Shown here: positions 18,627-31,449 of the stretch, in pieces | How the letters are laid out: every line of letters begins with the position of its first letter | Position numbering within the stretch: the first letter of the stretch is position 1 | Assembly: GCF_023639785.1 (NCBI RefSeq) | Contig: NZ_CP098325.1 | Span: 806,001-870,000, forward strand | Source: Leclercia adecarboxylata | GTDB lineage: Bacteria; Pseudomonadota; Gammaproteobacteria; Enterobacterales; Enterobacteriaceae | Direction of reading: 5' to 3' | Length of the DNA stretch: 64,000 nucleotides | Made by a program: the position numbers and the translations under genes | The notes under the pieces: generated by a model | Told to the model about the DNA's origin: nothing | Databases searched by the model: none | Seen by the model: the letters and a program-made list of their open reading frames with translations, nothing else

Positions 18627-20057
18627 ATGAAAAAAACCACTTTAGCAATGAGTGCACTGGCTCTGAGTTTAGGATTAGCGTTGTCTCCTCTGTCTGCTAG
18701 CGCAGCGGAGACCGTCTCGTCGGCAGCCACTGCGCAGCAGATGCCAAGCCTGGCACCGATGCTGGAAAAAGTAATGCCATCGGTGGTCAGTATCAATGTC
18801 GAGGGCAGCACCACCGTCAACACGCCACGCATGCCACGTAACTTCCAGCAGTTCTTCGGCGATAACTCGCCGTTCTGCCAGGACGGTTCGCCGTTCCAGA
18901 GCTCGCCATTCTGCCAGGGGGGCGATGGTGGCGGTAACGGCGGCGGCCAGCAGCAGAAGTTTATGGCGCTGGGTTCTGGCGTCATCATTGATGCCGCCAA
19001 AGGCTATGTCGTCACCAACAACCACGTGGTGGACAATGCCACCAGCATTAAGGTGCAACTGAGCGACGGGCGTAAGCTCGATGCCAAAATGGTCGGGAAA
19101 GATCCTCGCTCTGACATCGCCCTGATTCAGATCCAGGATCCAAAAAACCTGACCGCGATTAAGCTTGCCGACTCTGACGCACTGCGCGTGGGGGACTATA
19201 CCGTGGCTATTGGTAACCCGTTCGGTCTGGGTGAGACAGTGACCTCCGGTATCGTTTCTGCCCTTGGCCGTAGCGGTCTGAACGCGGAAAACTACGAAAA
19301 CTTTATCCAGACGGATGCGGCGATCAACCGCGGTAACTCCGGTGGCGCGCTGGTCAACCTGAACGGTGAGCTGATCGGGATTAACACCGCGATCCTCGCC
19401 CCGGACGGCGGCAACATCGGCATTGGCTTCGCTATCCCAAGCAACATGGTGAAAAACCTGACGGCGCAGATGGTTGAGTTTGGCCAGGTGAAACGCGGCG
19501 AGCTGGGGATCCTGGGTACCGAGCTGAACTCCGAGCTGGCGAAAGCCATGAAGGTCGATGCCCAGCGTGGGGCGTTTGTCAGCCAGGTAATGCCGAACTC
19601 CTCTGCGGCAAAAGCGGGGATTAAAGCCGGGGATGTGATCACTACCCTGAACGGCAAGCCGGTGAGCAGCTTTGCGGCACTGCGTGCGGAAGTGGGCTCT
19701 ATGCCGGTGGGCAGCAAAGTGAGCCTGGGTCTGCTGCGTGAAGGTAAACCGGTAACCGTGAATCTGGAACTGCAGCAGAGCAGCCAGAATCAGGTAGATG
19801 CCGGAACCATCTTCAGCGGTATCGAAGGTGCGGATATGAGCAATAAGGGCCAGGATAAAGGCGTGTCGGTGGACAACGTCAAAGCCAACAGCCCGGCTGC
19901 CCGTATCGGCCTGAAGAAAGGGGATGTGATTATCGGCGCTAACCAGCAGCCGGTTAAGAACATCGCTGAACTGCGCAAAATTCTCGACAGCAAACCGTCG
20001 GTTCTGGCGCTGAACATTCAGCGTGGCGACACCTCTCTTTATCTGCTGATGCAGTAA
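18627..20057 (+). CDS. degP: Periplasmic serine protease/chaperone DegP (HtrA)
   Basis: Heat-shock protease that degrades or refolds misfolded envelope proteins as hexamers to 24-mers. A 26-residue signal peptide ends SASA/AET. In the precursor, the catalytic triad is His133 (NNHVVD), Asp163 (SDIALI) and Ser238 (GNSGGAL). The LA loop keeps cysteines 84 and 96 in two SPFCQ repeats, and two PDZ domains follow. 476 residues, two more than E. coli because of extra Gly in the GGDGGGNGGG linker. The ATG at 18627 gives MKKTTLAMS; an in-frame ATG at 18594 would put 11 extra residues before the signal peptide. Confidence 0.96.
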   Translation: MKKTTLAMSALALSLGLALSPLSASAAETVSSAATAQQMPSLAPMLEKVMPSVVSINVEGSTTVNTPRMPRNFQQFFGDNSPFCQDGSPFQSSPFCQGGDGGGNGGGQQQKFMALGSGVIIDAAKGYVVTNNHVVDNATSIKVQLSDGRKLDAKMVGKDPRSDIALIQIQDPKNLTAIKLADSDALRVGDYTVAIGNPFGLGETVTSGIVSALGRSGLNAENYENFIQTDAAINRGNSGGALVNLNGELIGINTAILAPDGGNIGIGFAIPSNMVKNLTAQMVEFGQVKRGELGILGTELNSELAKAMKVDAQRGAFVSQVMPNSSAAKAGIKAGDVITTLNGKPVSSFAALRAEVGSMPVGSKVSLGLLREGKPVTVNLELQQSSQNQVDAGTIFSGIEGADMSNKGQDKGVSVDNVKANSPAARIGLKKGDVIIGANQQPVKNIAELRKILDSKPSVLALNIQRGDTSLYLLMQ

Positions 20058-20064
20058 CCGTTCT

Positions 20065-20098
20065 GCCCCTGTTTCTGCCTGGAAACAGGGGCGTTTTC
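20065..20098 (+). terminator. Terminator downstream of degP
   Basis: An 11-base stem (GCCCCTGTTTC at 20065-20075 pairing with 20082-20092) and a short loop are followed by GTTTTCCT. It sits 8 bases past the degP stop and isolates degP from cdaR. Confidence 0.8.
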
Positions 20099-20215
20099 CT
20101 CCCTTTCTGTGAACCCTTCCACAAGTCCATACTTCTCCCTGTGAGTTTGTGCATTCGCACAATGCGGCACTGATTATTCTTCCTTATGCTTGAGCTCTGC
20201 TCAGAGGAGGGCGAC

Positions 20216-21373
20216 ATGGCTGGCTGGCATCTAGATACCAAAATGGCGCAGGATATCGTGGCGCGAACGATGCGCATCATCGACACCAATATCAACGTAA
20301 TGGACGCACGCGGCCGGATCATTGGCAGCGGCGACCGCGAGCGTATTGGGGAATTGCACGAAGGGGCGCTGCTGGTGCTCTCCCAGGGGCGCGTGGTGGA
20401 TATTGATGACGCGGTGGCGCGACATCTTCACGGCGTACGCCAGGGGATTAACCTGCCGCTGCGCCTGGAGGGCGAAATCGTCGGGGTTATCGGCCTGACC
20501 GGTGAGCCGGAGTCACTGCGCAAATACGGCGAGCTGGTCTGTATGACCGCTGAGATGATGCTGGAGCAGTCCCGCCTGATGCACTTGCTGGCGCAGGACA
20601 GCCGTCTGCGTGAAGAGCTGGTGATGAACCTGATCCAGGCGGAAGAGCATACCCCTGCTTTAACGGAGTGGGCGCAACGTCTGGGCATCGATCTTAATCA
20701 GCCTCGCGTGGTGGCGGTGATCGAAGTCGACAGCGGCCAGCTGGGCGTCGACAGCGCAATGGTGGAGCTGCAGCAGCTGCAGAACGCGCTGGCCACCCCG
20801 GAGCGTAATAACCTGGTAGCGATCGTCTCGTTAACCGAGATGGTGGTACTGAAACCCGCGTTGAACCAGTTTGGACGCTGGGACGCAGAAGATCATCGTC
20901 GGCGCGTGGAACAGCTGATCGCGCGGATGAAAGAGAACGGCCAGCTGCGTTTTCGCGTGGCATTAGGCAACTACTTTACCGGGCCGGGGAGTATCGCCCG
21001 CTCGTGGCGTACGGCACGCACGACGATGATGGTCGGCAAGCAGCGTATGCCGGAAAACCGCAGCTATTTTTATCAGGATTTGATGCTGCCGGTGCTGCTC
21101 GACAGCCTGCGCGGCGGCTGGCAGGCCAACGAACTGGCTCGTCCACTGGTGCGGCTAAAGGCAATGGATAACAACGGCCTGCTGCGTCGCACCTTACAGG
21201 CGTGGTTCCGGCATAACGTGCAACCGCTGGCCACCTCGAAGGCGCTCTTTATCCACCGTAATACGCTGGAGTACCGCCTGAACCGCATTTCAGAGCTGAC
21301 GGGGCTGGACCTGGGGAATTTTGACGACAGGCTGTTGCTGTATGTGGCGTTGCAGTTGGACGAGCAGAGGTGA
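20216..21373 (+). CDS. cdaR: Sugar diacid utilisation regulator CdaR
   Basis: Transcriptional activator of glucarate, galactarate and glycerate catabolism genes (gar and gud operons, not in this window). N-terminal sugar-diacid-recognition domain (about 1-135, WHLDTKMAQDIVARTMRIID), middle GGDEF-like region, and C-terminal PucR-type helix-turn-helix (about 330-385, FIHRNTLEYRLNRISELTGLDL). 385 residues, as in E. coli, when started at the ATG 20216, which has GGAGGG a few bases upstream; the frame extends to an ATG at 20186 without support. No target genes are adjacent. Confidence 0.95.
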   Translation: MAGWHLDTKMAQDIVARTMRIIDTNINVMDARGRIIGSGDRERIGELHEGALLVLSQGRVVDIDDAVARHLHGVRQGINLPLRLEGEIVGVIGLTGEPESLRKYGELVCMTAEMMLEQSRLMHLLAQDSRLREELVMNLIQAEEHTPALTEWAQRLGIDLNQPRVVAVIEVDSGQLGVDSAMVELQQLQNALATPERNNLVAIVSLTEMVVLKPALNQFGRWDAEDHRRRVEQLIARMKENGQLRFRVALGNYFTGPGSIARSWRTARTTMMVGKQRMPENRSYFYQDLMLPVLLDSLRGGWQANELARPLVRLKAMDNNGLLRRTLQAWFRHNVQPLATSKALFIHRNTLEYRLNRISELTGLDLGNFDDRLLLYVALQLDEQR

Positions 21374-21378
21374 TTTTT

Positions 21379-21451
21379 GCCCGGTGGCGCTGCGCTTACC
21401 GGGCCTACAAAACCCGGGAGTAGGCCGGGTAAGGCGAAGCCGCCACCCGGC
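21379..21451. repeat. BIME: two inverted REP units between cdaR and yaeH
   Basis: A REP unit at 21379-21408 (GCCCGGTGGCGC...GGGCCTAC) and an inverted unit at 21420-21451 (GTAGGCCGGGTAAGG...CCACCCGGC) face each other between the convergent cdaR and yaeH genes. Organisation is like the element at 11380-11460. Confidence 0.85.
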
Positions 21452-21464
21452 ACACAGGAACGGC

Positions 21465-21854
21465 TTATTTGTTACGGGTCAGTTTCTCAAGATCCGCTTC
21501 GATTTCGGTGATCTTGTGGGCAACGACGCTTTCCAGATGACGCAGGTCATCAAGGATCTTACGTTTCAGATCCACTTCAGTGCGATCGCGCTGGCAAATC
21601 TGATCCAGTTCATCAATCACATAGCGCAGATTTGGGCTGATCTCCTGCACCTCTTTGTAACCCTGGCCGATGCCATCGGCAACGACAGTTTTACGCTGGC
21701 GCGGATACTTAAACTTTACGCTCTTGGCGAAGAACTCACCCTTATCCTTGTGGAAATAGATTTTCAGGATATCGTTATTGGCTTCCTGACGGAGGCTGTA
21801 ACGGTCAATTTCATCAGGATTAGTAATGCCCAGACTTTTCAGATTATCGTACAT
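21465..21854 (-). CDS. yaeH: UPF0325 family protein YaeH
   Basis: Small conserved enterobacterial cytoplasmic protein of unknown function. 129 residues beginning [10 protein letters not shown], with a charged first half ([24 protein letters not shown]) and a helical, probably coiled-coil C-terminal half ([21 protein letters not shown]). I use the ATG at 21854, the E. coli start, rather than an in-frame ATG at 21884. Convergent with cdaR. The neighbouring E. coli gene yaeI is absent here. Confidence 0.9.
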   Translation of the reverse strand: MYDNLKSLGITNPDEIDRYSLRQEANNDILKIYFHKDKGEFFAKSVKFKYPRQRKTVVADGIGQGYKEVQEISPNLRYVIDELDQICQRDRTEVDLKRKILDDLRHLESVVAHKITEIEADLEKLTRNK

Positions 21855-21926
21855 AGCGGTACCCTTGATCTCAACATAACCCATGAATAATTCACGAAAA
21901 AATCTATTTTCGCCACCCTCAGATAT

Positions 21927-21955
21927 AAAAAAAGCGGGGTTGCCCCCGCTTTTTG
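21927..21955 (-). terminator. Terminator of the dapD transcript
   Basis: A stem AAAAGCGGGG (21930-21939) pairing with CCCCGCTTTT (21944-21953) is flanked by an A-run that reads as a T-run on the minus strand, just after the dapD stop. It also lies upstream of yaeH on the same strand. Confidence 0.8.
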
Positions 21956-21965
21956 TTATACCCGA

Positions 21966-22790
21966 TTAATCGATGGTACGCAGCAGTTCGTTGATGCCCA
22001 CTTTGCCACGGGTTTTCGCGTCGACTTTTTTGACGATAACCGCACAGTACAGGCTGTATTTGCCATCTTTTGATGGCAGGTTGCCGGAAACCACCACGGA
22101 ACCCGCCGGTACGCGACCGTAATGCACTTCACCGGTTTCACGATCGTAAATACGGGTGCTCTGGCCGATGTAGACGCCCATGGAGATCACGGAGCCTTCT
22201 TCTACGATCACGCCTTCAACCACTTCGGAGCGTGCGCCGATAAAGCAGTTGTCTTCGATGATAGTTGGGTTCGCCTGCAGCGGCTCAAGCACACCACCGA
22301 TACCCACGCCGCCAGAGAGGTGGACGTTTTTACCGATCTGCGCGCAGGAACCTACGGTCGCCCAGGTATCCACCATGGTACCTTCGTCAACGTAAGCACC
22401 GATGTTCACATAAGATGGCATCAGCACGGTGTTACGGGCAATGAATGCACCCTGACGAACGGCTGCCGGTGGCACCACGCGGAAGCCTTCCTTCTGGAAA
22501 CGCGCTTCGTCGTACTCCGCGAATTTCATTGGCACTTTATCGAAGTAGCGGCTTTCCGCACCGTCGATAACCTGGTTATCGTTAATACGGAAAGAGAGCA
22601 GTACCGCTTTCTTCAGCCACTGATGAGTGACCCACTGACCGTCGATTTTTTCCGCTACACGCAGCGCGCCGGAATCAAGCAGAGAAATAACCTGATTTAC
22701 CGCCTCGCGGGTCACGGTGTCTACATTTGCCGGGGTAATTTCGGCGCGACGCTCAAAAGCGGACTCAATAACGTTCTGTAACTGCTGCAT
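21966..22790 (-). CDS. dapD: 2,3,4,5-tetrahydropyridine-2,6-dicarboxylate N-succinyltransferase
   Basis: Catalyses the succinyl-CoA-dependent step of the diaminopimelate/lysine pathway, feeding peptidoglycan and protein synthesis. 274 residues, as in E. coli. An N-terminal helical domain is followed by a left-handed beta-helix of hexapeptide repeats (about 100-240: [59 protein letters not shown]). Transcribed after glnD on the minus strand with a 30-base gap. Confidence 0.96.
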   Translation of the reverse strand: MQQLQNVIESAFERRAEITPANVDTVTREAVNQVISLLDSGALRVAEKIDGQWVTHQWLKKAVLLSFRINDNQVIDGAESRYFDKVPMKFAEYDEARFQKEGFRVVPPAAVRQGAFIARNTVLMPSYVNIGAYVDEGTMVDTWATVGSCAQIGKNVHLSGGVGIGGVLEPLQANPTIIEDNCFIGARSEVVEGVIVEEGSVISMGVYIGQSTRIYDRETGEVHYGRVPAGSVVVSGNLPSKDGKYSLYCAVIVKKVDAKTRGKVGINELLRTID

Positions 22791-22820
22791 AGTTCAACTC
22801 TTTCCAGGTAAAAAAAAACA

Positions 22821-26353
<3,533 letters not shown>

Positions 26354-26474
26354 GTAATCTGTCCATCAGTGTCGTTTTTTTCGACAATACTAGTCTAAGT
26401 GTTGTCAATGGTATCAGTCTGGCGCACATGCTGCCAAATTGAGATTCCTTTACCGCACACACCGCCAACAATTG

Positions 26475-26511
26475 TTGGTTTCAGGTAGCGTTTTGTGATA
26501 TAAAGCGCGCC
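26475..26511 (+). promoter_or_regulatory. rpsB-tsf promoter with GC-rich discriminator
   Basis: TTGGTT (26475-26480), an 18-base spacer and TATAAA (26499-26504), followed directly by GCGCGCC. A GC-rich discriminator is the hallmark of promoters under ppGpp/DksA stringent control, and the E. coli rpsB promoter is of this type. Start of transcription would be near 26512. Confidence 0.6.
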
Positions 26512-26648
26512 GGACTTCCGATCCATTTCAGATACACAGGATGGACGGGAGCGACAAATCTCACTTTGTGTAACAACACACACGTATCGGCACATATTCC
26601 GGGGTGCCCTTTGGGGTCGGTAATATGGGATACGTGGAGGCATAACCC
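26512..26648 (+). ncRNA. tff: rpsB leader, t44/tff RNA motif
   Basis: The long 5' untranslated leader of rpsB contains the conserved block from CACGTATCGGCAC to GGGATACGTGGAGGCATAACCCC (26580-26649). In E. coli it is annotated as the t44 (tff) RNA and is the site through which excess S2 represses rpsB-tsf translation. Complementary CACGTATC / GATACGTG arms close the structure. The leader ends are approximate and taken from the E. coli arrangement. The map-rpsB gap holds nothing else I can name. Confidence 0.7.
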
Positions 26649-26671
26649 CAACTTTTAAATAGAGGTTTTAA

Positions 26672-27400
<729 letters not shown>

Positions 27401-27436
27401 TAAGGTTCTACCCCTTATTAGTACCGTGTATGAATA

Positions 27437-27461
27437 GGGGCCAATTCTCGGCCCCTTTTTT
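27437..27461 (+). terminator. Terminator/attenuator between rpsB and tsf
   Basis: A 6-base GGGGCC/GGCCCC stem (27437-27442, 27450-27455) is followed by TTTTTT. Because tsf lies just downstream with no obvious promoter of its own, this is likely a partial terminator setting the S2:EF-Ts ratio. Confidence 0.75.
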
Positions 27462-27517
27462 CAATTTATACTGTTTGGCCTCTGGCCGGGCAGTTCACAT
27501 CTCCCGAGGATTTTAGA

Positions 27518-28369
27518 ATGGCTGAAATTACCGCATCCCTGGTAAAAGAGCTGCGTGAACGTACTAGCGCAGGCATGATGGAGTGTAAAAAAGCTCTGGT
27601 TGAAGCTAACGGCGACATCGAGCTGGCTATCGAAAACATGCGTAAATCCGGTGCGATCAAAGCAGCTAAAAAAGCAGGCAACGTTGCTGCTGATGGCGTG
27701 ATCAAAACCAAAATCGAAGGCAACTTCGGCGTGATTCTGGAAGTTAACTGCCAGACTGACTTCGTTGCTAAAGATGGTGGTTTCCAGGCTTTCGCTGACA
27801 AAGTACTGGACGCGGCCGTTGCTGGTAAAGTTACTGACGTTGAAGTTCTGAAAGCGCAGTTCGAAGAAGAGCGCGTTGCGCTGGTAGCGAAAATCGGTGA
27901 GAACATCAACATCCGCCGTGTTGCTATCCTCGAAGGCGACGTACTGAACAGCTATCAGCACGGTGCACGTATCGGTGTTCTGGTTGCGGCTAAAGGCGCT
28001 GACGAAGAGCTGGTTAAACAGCTGGCAATGCACGTTGCTGCAAGCAAGCCAGAATTCGTTAAGCCAGAAGACGTGTCTGCTGAAGTCGTAGAAAAAGAGT
28101 ACCAGGTTCAGCTGGACATCGCCATGCAGTCTGGCAAGCCAAAAGAAATCGCAGAGAAAATGGTTGAAGGCCGCATGAAGAAATTCACCGGCGAAGTTTC
28201 TCTGACTGGCCAGCCATTCGTTATGGATCCAAGCAAATCTGTTGCTCAGCTGCTGAAAGAGCACAACGCTGACGTAACTGGCTTCATCCGCTTCGAAGTG
28301 GGCGAAGGCATCGAGAAAGTTGAGACTGACTTCGCAGCAGAAGTTGCTGCAATGTCCAAGCAGTCTTAA
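27518..28369 (+). CDS. tsf: Translation elongation factor EF-Ts
   Basis: Guanine-nucleotide exchange factor that regenerates EF-Tu-GTP in the cytoplasm. 283 residues, as in E. coli. The N-terminal UBA-like domain contains [20 protein letters not shown] and the core contains the EF-Tu contact motif CQTDFVAK (about 80). Strong codon bias. The SD (GAGGA) is 8-9 bases before the ATG. Downstream is an efficient terminator. Confidence 0.98.
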   Translation: MAEITASLVKELRERTSAGMMECKKALVEANGDIELAIENMRKSGAIKAAKKAGNVAADGVIKTKIEGNFGVILEVNCQTDFVAKDGGFQAFADKVLDAAVAGKVTDVEVLKAQFEEERVALVAKIGENINIRRVAILEGDVLNSYQHGARIGVLVAAKGADEELVKQLAMHVAASKPEFVKPEDVSAEVVEKEYQVQLDIAMQSGKPKEIAEKMVEGRMKKFTGEVSLTGQPFVMDPSKSVAQLLKEHNADVTGFIRFEVGEGIEKVETDFAAEVAAMSKQS

Positions 28370-28379
28370 TCAGCGAAAA

Positions 28380-28407
28380 GAAGCCGCCTGAGGGCGGCTT
28401 CTTTTTG
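28380..28407 (+). terminator. Terminator after tsf
   Basis: A 9-base stem GAAGCCGCC/GGCGGCTTC (28380-28388, 28393-28401) with a TGAG loop and a T5 tail lies 10 bases past the tsf stop. Confidence 0.9.
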
Positions 28408-28520
28408 TGTACGTCTGTGTAAATTCAGCCATGCGCCTATAGAGCCTGTGTTGAGTTGCGATATAACATGTCGCCAGAATTAACCCCCATCTTAATCGTT
28501 GACAGTCCCAGGAAAGAAAT

Positions 28521-29246
28521 ATGGCTACCAATGCAAAACCCGTTTACAAACGCATTCTGCTTAAGCTGAGTGGCGAAGCGCTGCAGGGGTCGGAAGGCTT
28601 CGGTATTGACGCAAGCATCCTTGACCGCATGGCGCAGGAGATCAAAGAACTGGTTGAACTGGGCATCCAGGTTGGCGTAGTCATTGGCGGTGGTAACCTT
28701 TTCCGTGGCGCAGGTCTGGCAAAAGCCGGCATGAACCGCGTTGTGGGCGATCACATGGGTATGCTGGCAACGGTCATGAATGGCCTGGCAATGCGTGATG
28801 CCCTGCATCGTGCCTATGTGAATGCGCGCCTGATGTCCGCTATTCCGCTGAATGGCGTATGTGATAACTACAGCTGGGCCGAGGCGATCAGCCTGCTGCG
28901 CAATAACCGCGTGGTGATCCTCTCCGCCGGTACGGGTAACCCGTTCTTTACGACCGATTCCGCAGCCTGCCTGCGCGGTATTGAAATCGAAGCCGATGTG
29001 GTGCTGAAAGCCACTAAAGTGGATGGCGTGTTTACTGCCGATCCGGCAAAAGATCCTGCTGCGACCATGTACGATCAGCTCTCCTACAGCGAAGTACTGG
29101 ATAAAGAGCTGAAAGTGATGGATCTTGCCGCCTTCACGCTGGCCCGCGACCACAAACTGCCGATTCGTGTCTTCAACATGAACAAGCCTGGCGCGCTGCG
29201 CCGCGTTGTCATGGGCGAAAAAGAAGGCACTTTGATCACGGAATAA
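28521..29246 (+). CDS. pyrH: UMP kinase
   Basis: Amino-acid-kinase-fold enzyme that phosphorylates UMP to UDP in pyrimidine synthesis; hexameric, activated by GTP and inhibited by UTP. 241 residues, as in E. coli. ATP/UMP site motifs KLSGEALQG (about 15-23) and [26 protein letters not shown] (about 56-81), plus the [16 protein letters not shown] segment, are typical. Lies between tsf and frr in the conserved translation cluster. Confidence 0.97.
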   Translation: MATNAKPVYKRILLKLSGEALQGSEGFGIDASILDRMAQEIKELVELGIQVGVVIGGGNLFRGAGLAKAGMNRVVGDHMGMLATVMNGLAMRDALHRAYVNARLMSAIPLNGVCDNYSWAEAISLLRNNRVVILSAGTGNPFFTTDSAACLRGIEIEADVVLKATKVDGVFTADPAKDPAATMYDQLSYSEVLDKELKVMDLAAFTLARDHKLPIRVFNMNKPGALRRVVMGEKEGTLITE

Positions 29247-29265
29247 TTTCCGTTGACGATAAATA

Positions 29266-29306
29266 CAGGTAAGATTCCGCTTTACATTGCAGTGATATCT
29301 TACCTG
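29266..29306. repeat. Inverted repeat in the pyrH-frr gap
   Basis: CAGGTAAGAT (29266-29275) and ATCTTACCTG (29297-29306) are perfect 10-base inverted arms around a 21-base loop, 20 bases after the pyrH stop. No T-run follows. It could cap the pyrH mRNA or be an operator. Confidence 0.6.
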
Positions 29307-29321
29307 GACGCGCCTTTGGCG

Positions 29322-29350
29322 TTGTCATGAATTAAACGCGACTATACTTA
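29322..29350 (+). promoter_or_regulatory. Candidate frr promoter
   Basis: TTGTCA (29322-29327) is followed by TATACT (29343-29348, 15-base spacer) or TACTTA (29345-29350, 17-base spacer). It lies 65-90 bases before frr, in the position of the frr promoter in related enterics. The spacer is non-ideal for the better -10. Confidence 0.35.
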
Positions 29351-29414
29351 GCACACCTGTAGCAGCTGTGCTGGCGGATAGTCTGCCTGAGACAAGTTTT
29401 CAAGGATTCGTAAC

Positions 29415-29972
29415 GTGATTAACGACATCAGAAAAGATGCTGAAGTACGCATGGACAAATGTGTAGAAGCGTTCAAAACCCAAATCAGCAAAATTCGTAC
29501 TGGCCGTGCTTCTCCAAGCCTGCTGGATGGCATCGTCGTGGAATACTACGGTACGCCAACTCCGCTGCGTCAGCTGGCGCAAGTTACGGTAGAAGATACC
29601 CGTACGCTGAAAATTAACGTATTCGACCGTTCTATGGGCCCGGCCGTTGAGAAAGCGATCATGGCGTCCGATCTGGGTCTGAACCCAAGCTCAGCAGGCA
29701 CCGATATTCGCGTTCCGCTGCCACCGCTGACCGAAGAGCGTCGTAAAGACCTGATCAAAGTGGTTCGTGGCGAAGCCGAGCAGGGCCGTGTTTCCGTGCG
29801 CAACGTTCGTCGTGACGCTAACGACAAAGTGAAGGCGCTGCTGAAAGAGAAAGAGATCAGTGAAGACGACGATCGCCGTTCTCAGGACGACGTTCAGAAA
29901 CTGACTGATGCCGCTATCAAGAAAATCGACGCGGCGCTGGCAGAAAAAGAAGCAGAGCTGATGCAGTTCTGA
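29415..29972 (+). CDS. frr: Ribosome recycling factor
   Basis: tRNA-shaped protein that, with EF-G, splits post-termination ribosomes. 185 residues, as in E. coli. A three-helix bundle surrounds a beta domain; visible family motifs are [25 protein letters not shown] (about 28-52) and [37 protein letters not shown] (about 97-133). Strong codon bias. Followed by a terminator before dxr. Confidence 0.98.
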   Translation: MINDIRKDAEVRMDKCVEAFKTQISKIRTGRASPSLLDGIVVEYYGTPTPLRQLAQVTVEDTRTLKINVFDRSMGPAVEKAIMASDLGLNPSSAGTDIRVPLPPLTEERRKDLIKVVRGEAEQGRVSVRNVRRDANDKVKALLKEKEISEDDDRRSQDDVQKLTDAAIKKIDAALAEKEAELMQF

Positions 29973-29990
29973 TTTCTGTCCTAATCTGAT

Positions 29991-30041
29991 AAAACGCCGT
30001 ACAGAAGGCCTTTGGGCTTTGCTGGCGGCGTTTTGCTTTTC
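29991..30041 (+). terminator. Terminator after frr
   Basis: AAAACGCCG (29991-29999) pairs with CGGCGTTTT (30026-30034) around a structured loop, and the 3' arm leads into TTTTGCTTTT. It is 18 bases past the frr stop. Confidence 0.75.
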
Positions 30042-30064
30042 TGGTTCACTATTCCGGGCATCTC

Positions 30065-31264
30065 ATGAAGCAATTAACTCTCCTTGGCTCGACCGGCTCC
30101 ATAGGTTGCAGCACTCTCGATGTTGTTCGCCATAACCCAGACCACTACGCGGTGGCCGCCCTTGTCGCAGGCAAAAACGTTCAACGTATGGTGGAACAGT
30201 GTCTGGAGTTCACTCCAGGCTACGCGGTGATGGATGATGAAGCGAGCGCCCGGCAGGTGAAGGCGTTGCTGGCGGAGAAAGGCTGTCGCACCGAGGTGTT
30301 AAGCGGGCCAGAGGCTGCCTGCGAAATGGCCGCGCTGGACGACGTCGACCAGGTGATGGCCGCTATTGTGGGCGCAGCGGGACTGCTGCCGACGCTTGCC
30401 GCTATCGATGCCGGAAAATCCGTTTTGCTGGCCAACAAAGAGTCTCTTGTGACCTGTGGCCGGCTGTTTATGGATGCCGTGAAGCGCAATGGCGCGCGCC
30501 TTTTGCCGGTAGATAGCGAACATAACGCGATTTTTCAGAGTTTACCGCAACCGTTTCAGGAGAACCTGGGGTACGCTGATCTCGAGCAGAATGGCGTCTC
30601 TTCTATCCTGCTTACCGGGTCTGGTGGCCCGTTCCGTGATACGCCGCTGTCTGAACTGGTCTCAATGACCCCGGATCAGGCATGCCGTCACCCGAACTGG
30701 TCGATGGGGCGTAAAATCTCCGTTGATTCGGCCACCATGATGAACAAAGGTCTGGAATATATTGAAGCCCGCTGGTTGTTCAACGCCTCGGCAGCGCAGA
30801 TGGAAGTGTTGATTCACCCGCAGTCGGTGATCCACTCTATGGTACGTTATCGGGATGGCAGCGTGATGGCGCAGTTAGGTGAACCCGATATGCGTACGCC
30901 TATCGCCCATACAATGGCCTGGCCAAACCGCGTGCTCTCAGGCGTAAAGCCGCTCGATTTCTGCAAGCTGAGTGCGCTGACGTTCAGCGCGCCTGATTAT
31001 CAGCGCTATCCGTGCCTGAAGCTGGCGATGGATGCCTTCGAGCAGGGGCAGGCGGCAACGACCGCACTCAACGCGGCGAACGAAATCGCCGTCGCCGCCT
31101 TCCTCGATAATCGGATCCGCTTTACGGATATCGCTGCGCTGAACCTGTCTGTTCTTGAGGCGATGGATTTACGCGAGCCGCAAAGTGTGGATGACGTACT
31201 GACCGTCGATGCGAACGCCAGAGCCACGGCGCAAAAAGCGGTGACGCACCTCGCAAGCTGGTGA
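30065..31264 (+). CDS. dxr: 1-deoxy-D-xylulose 5-phosphate reductoisomerase
   Basis: First committed enzyme of the MEP isoprenoid pathway, converting DXP to MEP with NADPH; target of fosmidomycin. 399 residues against 398 in E. coli. The N-terminal NADPH fold starts LLGSTGSIG. Metal ligands Asp150 and Glu152 ([11 protein letters not shown]) are present, as is the flexible substrate loop [23 protein letters not shown] with the third ligand Glu231. Its isoprenoid product feeds the UppS enzyme encoded next. Confidence 0.97.
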   Translation: MKQLTLLGSTGSIGCSTLDVVRHNPDHYAVAALVAGKNVQRMVEQCLEFTPGYAVMDDEASARQVKALLAEKGCRTEVLSGPEAACEMAALDDVDQVMAAIVGAAGLLPTLAAIDAGKSVLLANKESLVTCGRLFMDAVKRNGARLLPVDSEHNAIFQSLPQPFQENLGYADLEQNGVSSILLTGSGGPFRDTPLSELVSMTPDQACRHPNWSMGRKISVDSATMMNKGLEYIEARWLFNASAAQMEVLIHPQSVIHSMVRYRDGSVMAQLGEPDMRTPIAHTMAWPNRVLSGVKPLDFCKLSALTFSAPDYQRYPCLKLAMDAFEQGQAATTALNAANEIAVAAFLDNRIRFTDIAALNLSVLEAMDLREPQSVDDVLTVDANARATAQKAVTHLASW

Positions 31265-31291
31265 TAATCCATCCGCAGGTGGTCTTGCTAT

Positions 31292-31320
31292 TTGTTAGCG
31301 TTGGGCTTCAGTGATATAGT
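31292..31320 (+). promoter_or_regulatory. Candidate promoter upstream of uppS
   Basis: TTGTTA (31292-31297), a 17-base spacer and TATAGT (31315-31320) are a good sigma-70 match 130 bases before uppS. A terminator-like hairpin at 31364-31385 follows within the leader. Confidence 0.5.
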
Positions 31321-31363
31321 CTGCGCCACCTGATTACAGGTAGTTGACGTTACGTGGTCAGGT

Positions 31364-31390
31364 AAGCCGTGGTATGACACGGCTTTTTTA
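31364..31390 (+). terminator. Terminator-like hairpin in the dxr-uppS leader
   Basis: An 8-base stem AAGCCGTG/CACGGCTT (31364-31371, 31378-31385) with a GTATGA loop is followed by TTTTA. It ends dxr transcripts and would also partly stop transcripts from the promoter at 31292-31320, giving a leader of about 60 bases. Confidence 0.7.
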
Positions 31391-31449
31391 CGTAAAGGCT
31401 TCAGTATTCCTGAGTACCGTTAAATCCTTTCAGGGACCAAAAACGCGTT

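Noticed and set aside
18675..20162. A 495-codon open frame antisense to degP
   Set aside because: It mirrors the GC-rich codon pattern of degP, begins beyond its terminator, has a composition rich in His, Arg and Gln with no recognisable fold, and lacks a ribosome site. It is a shadow of the real gene.
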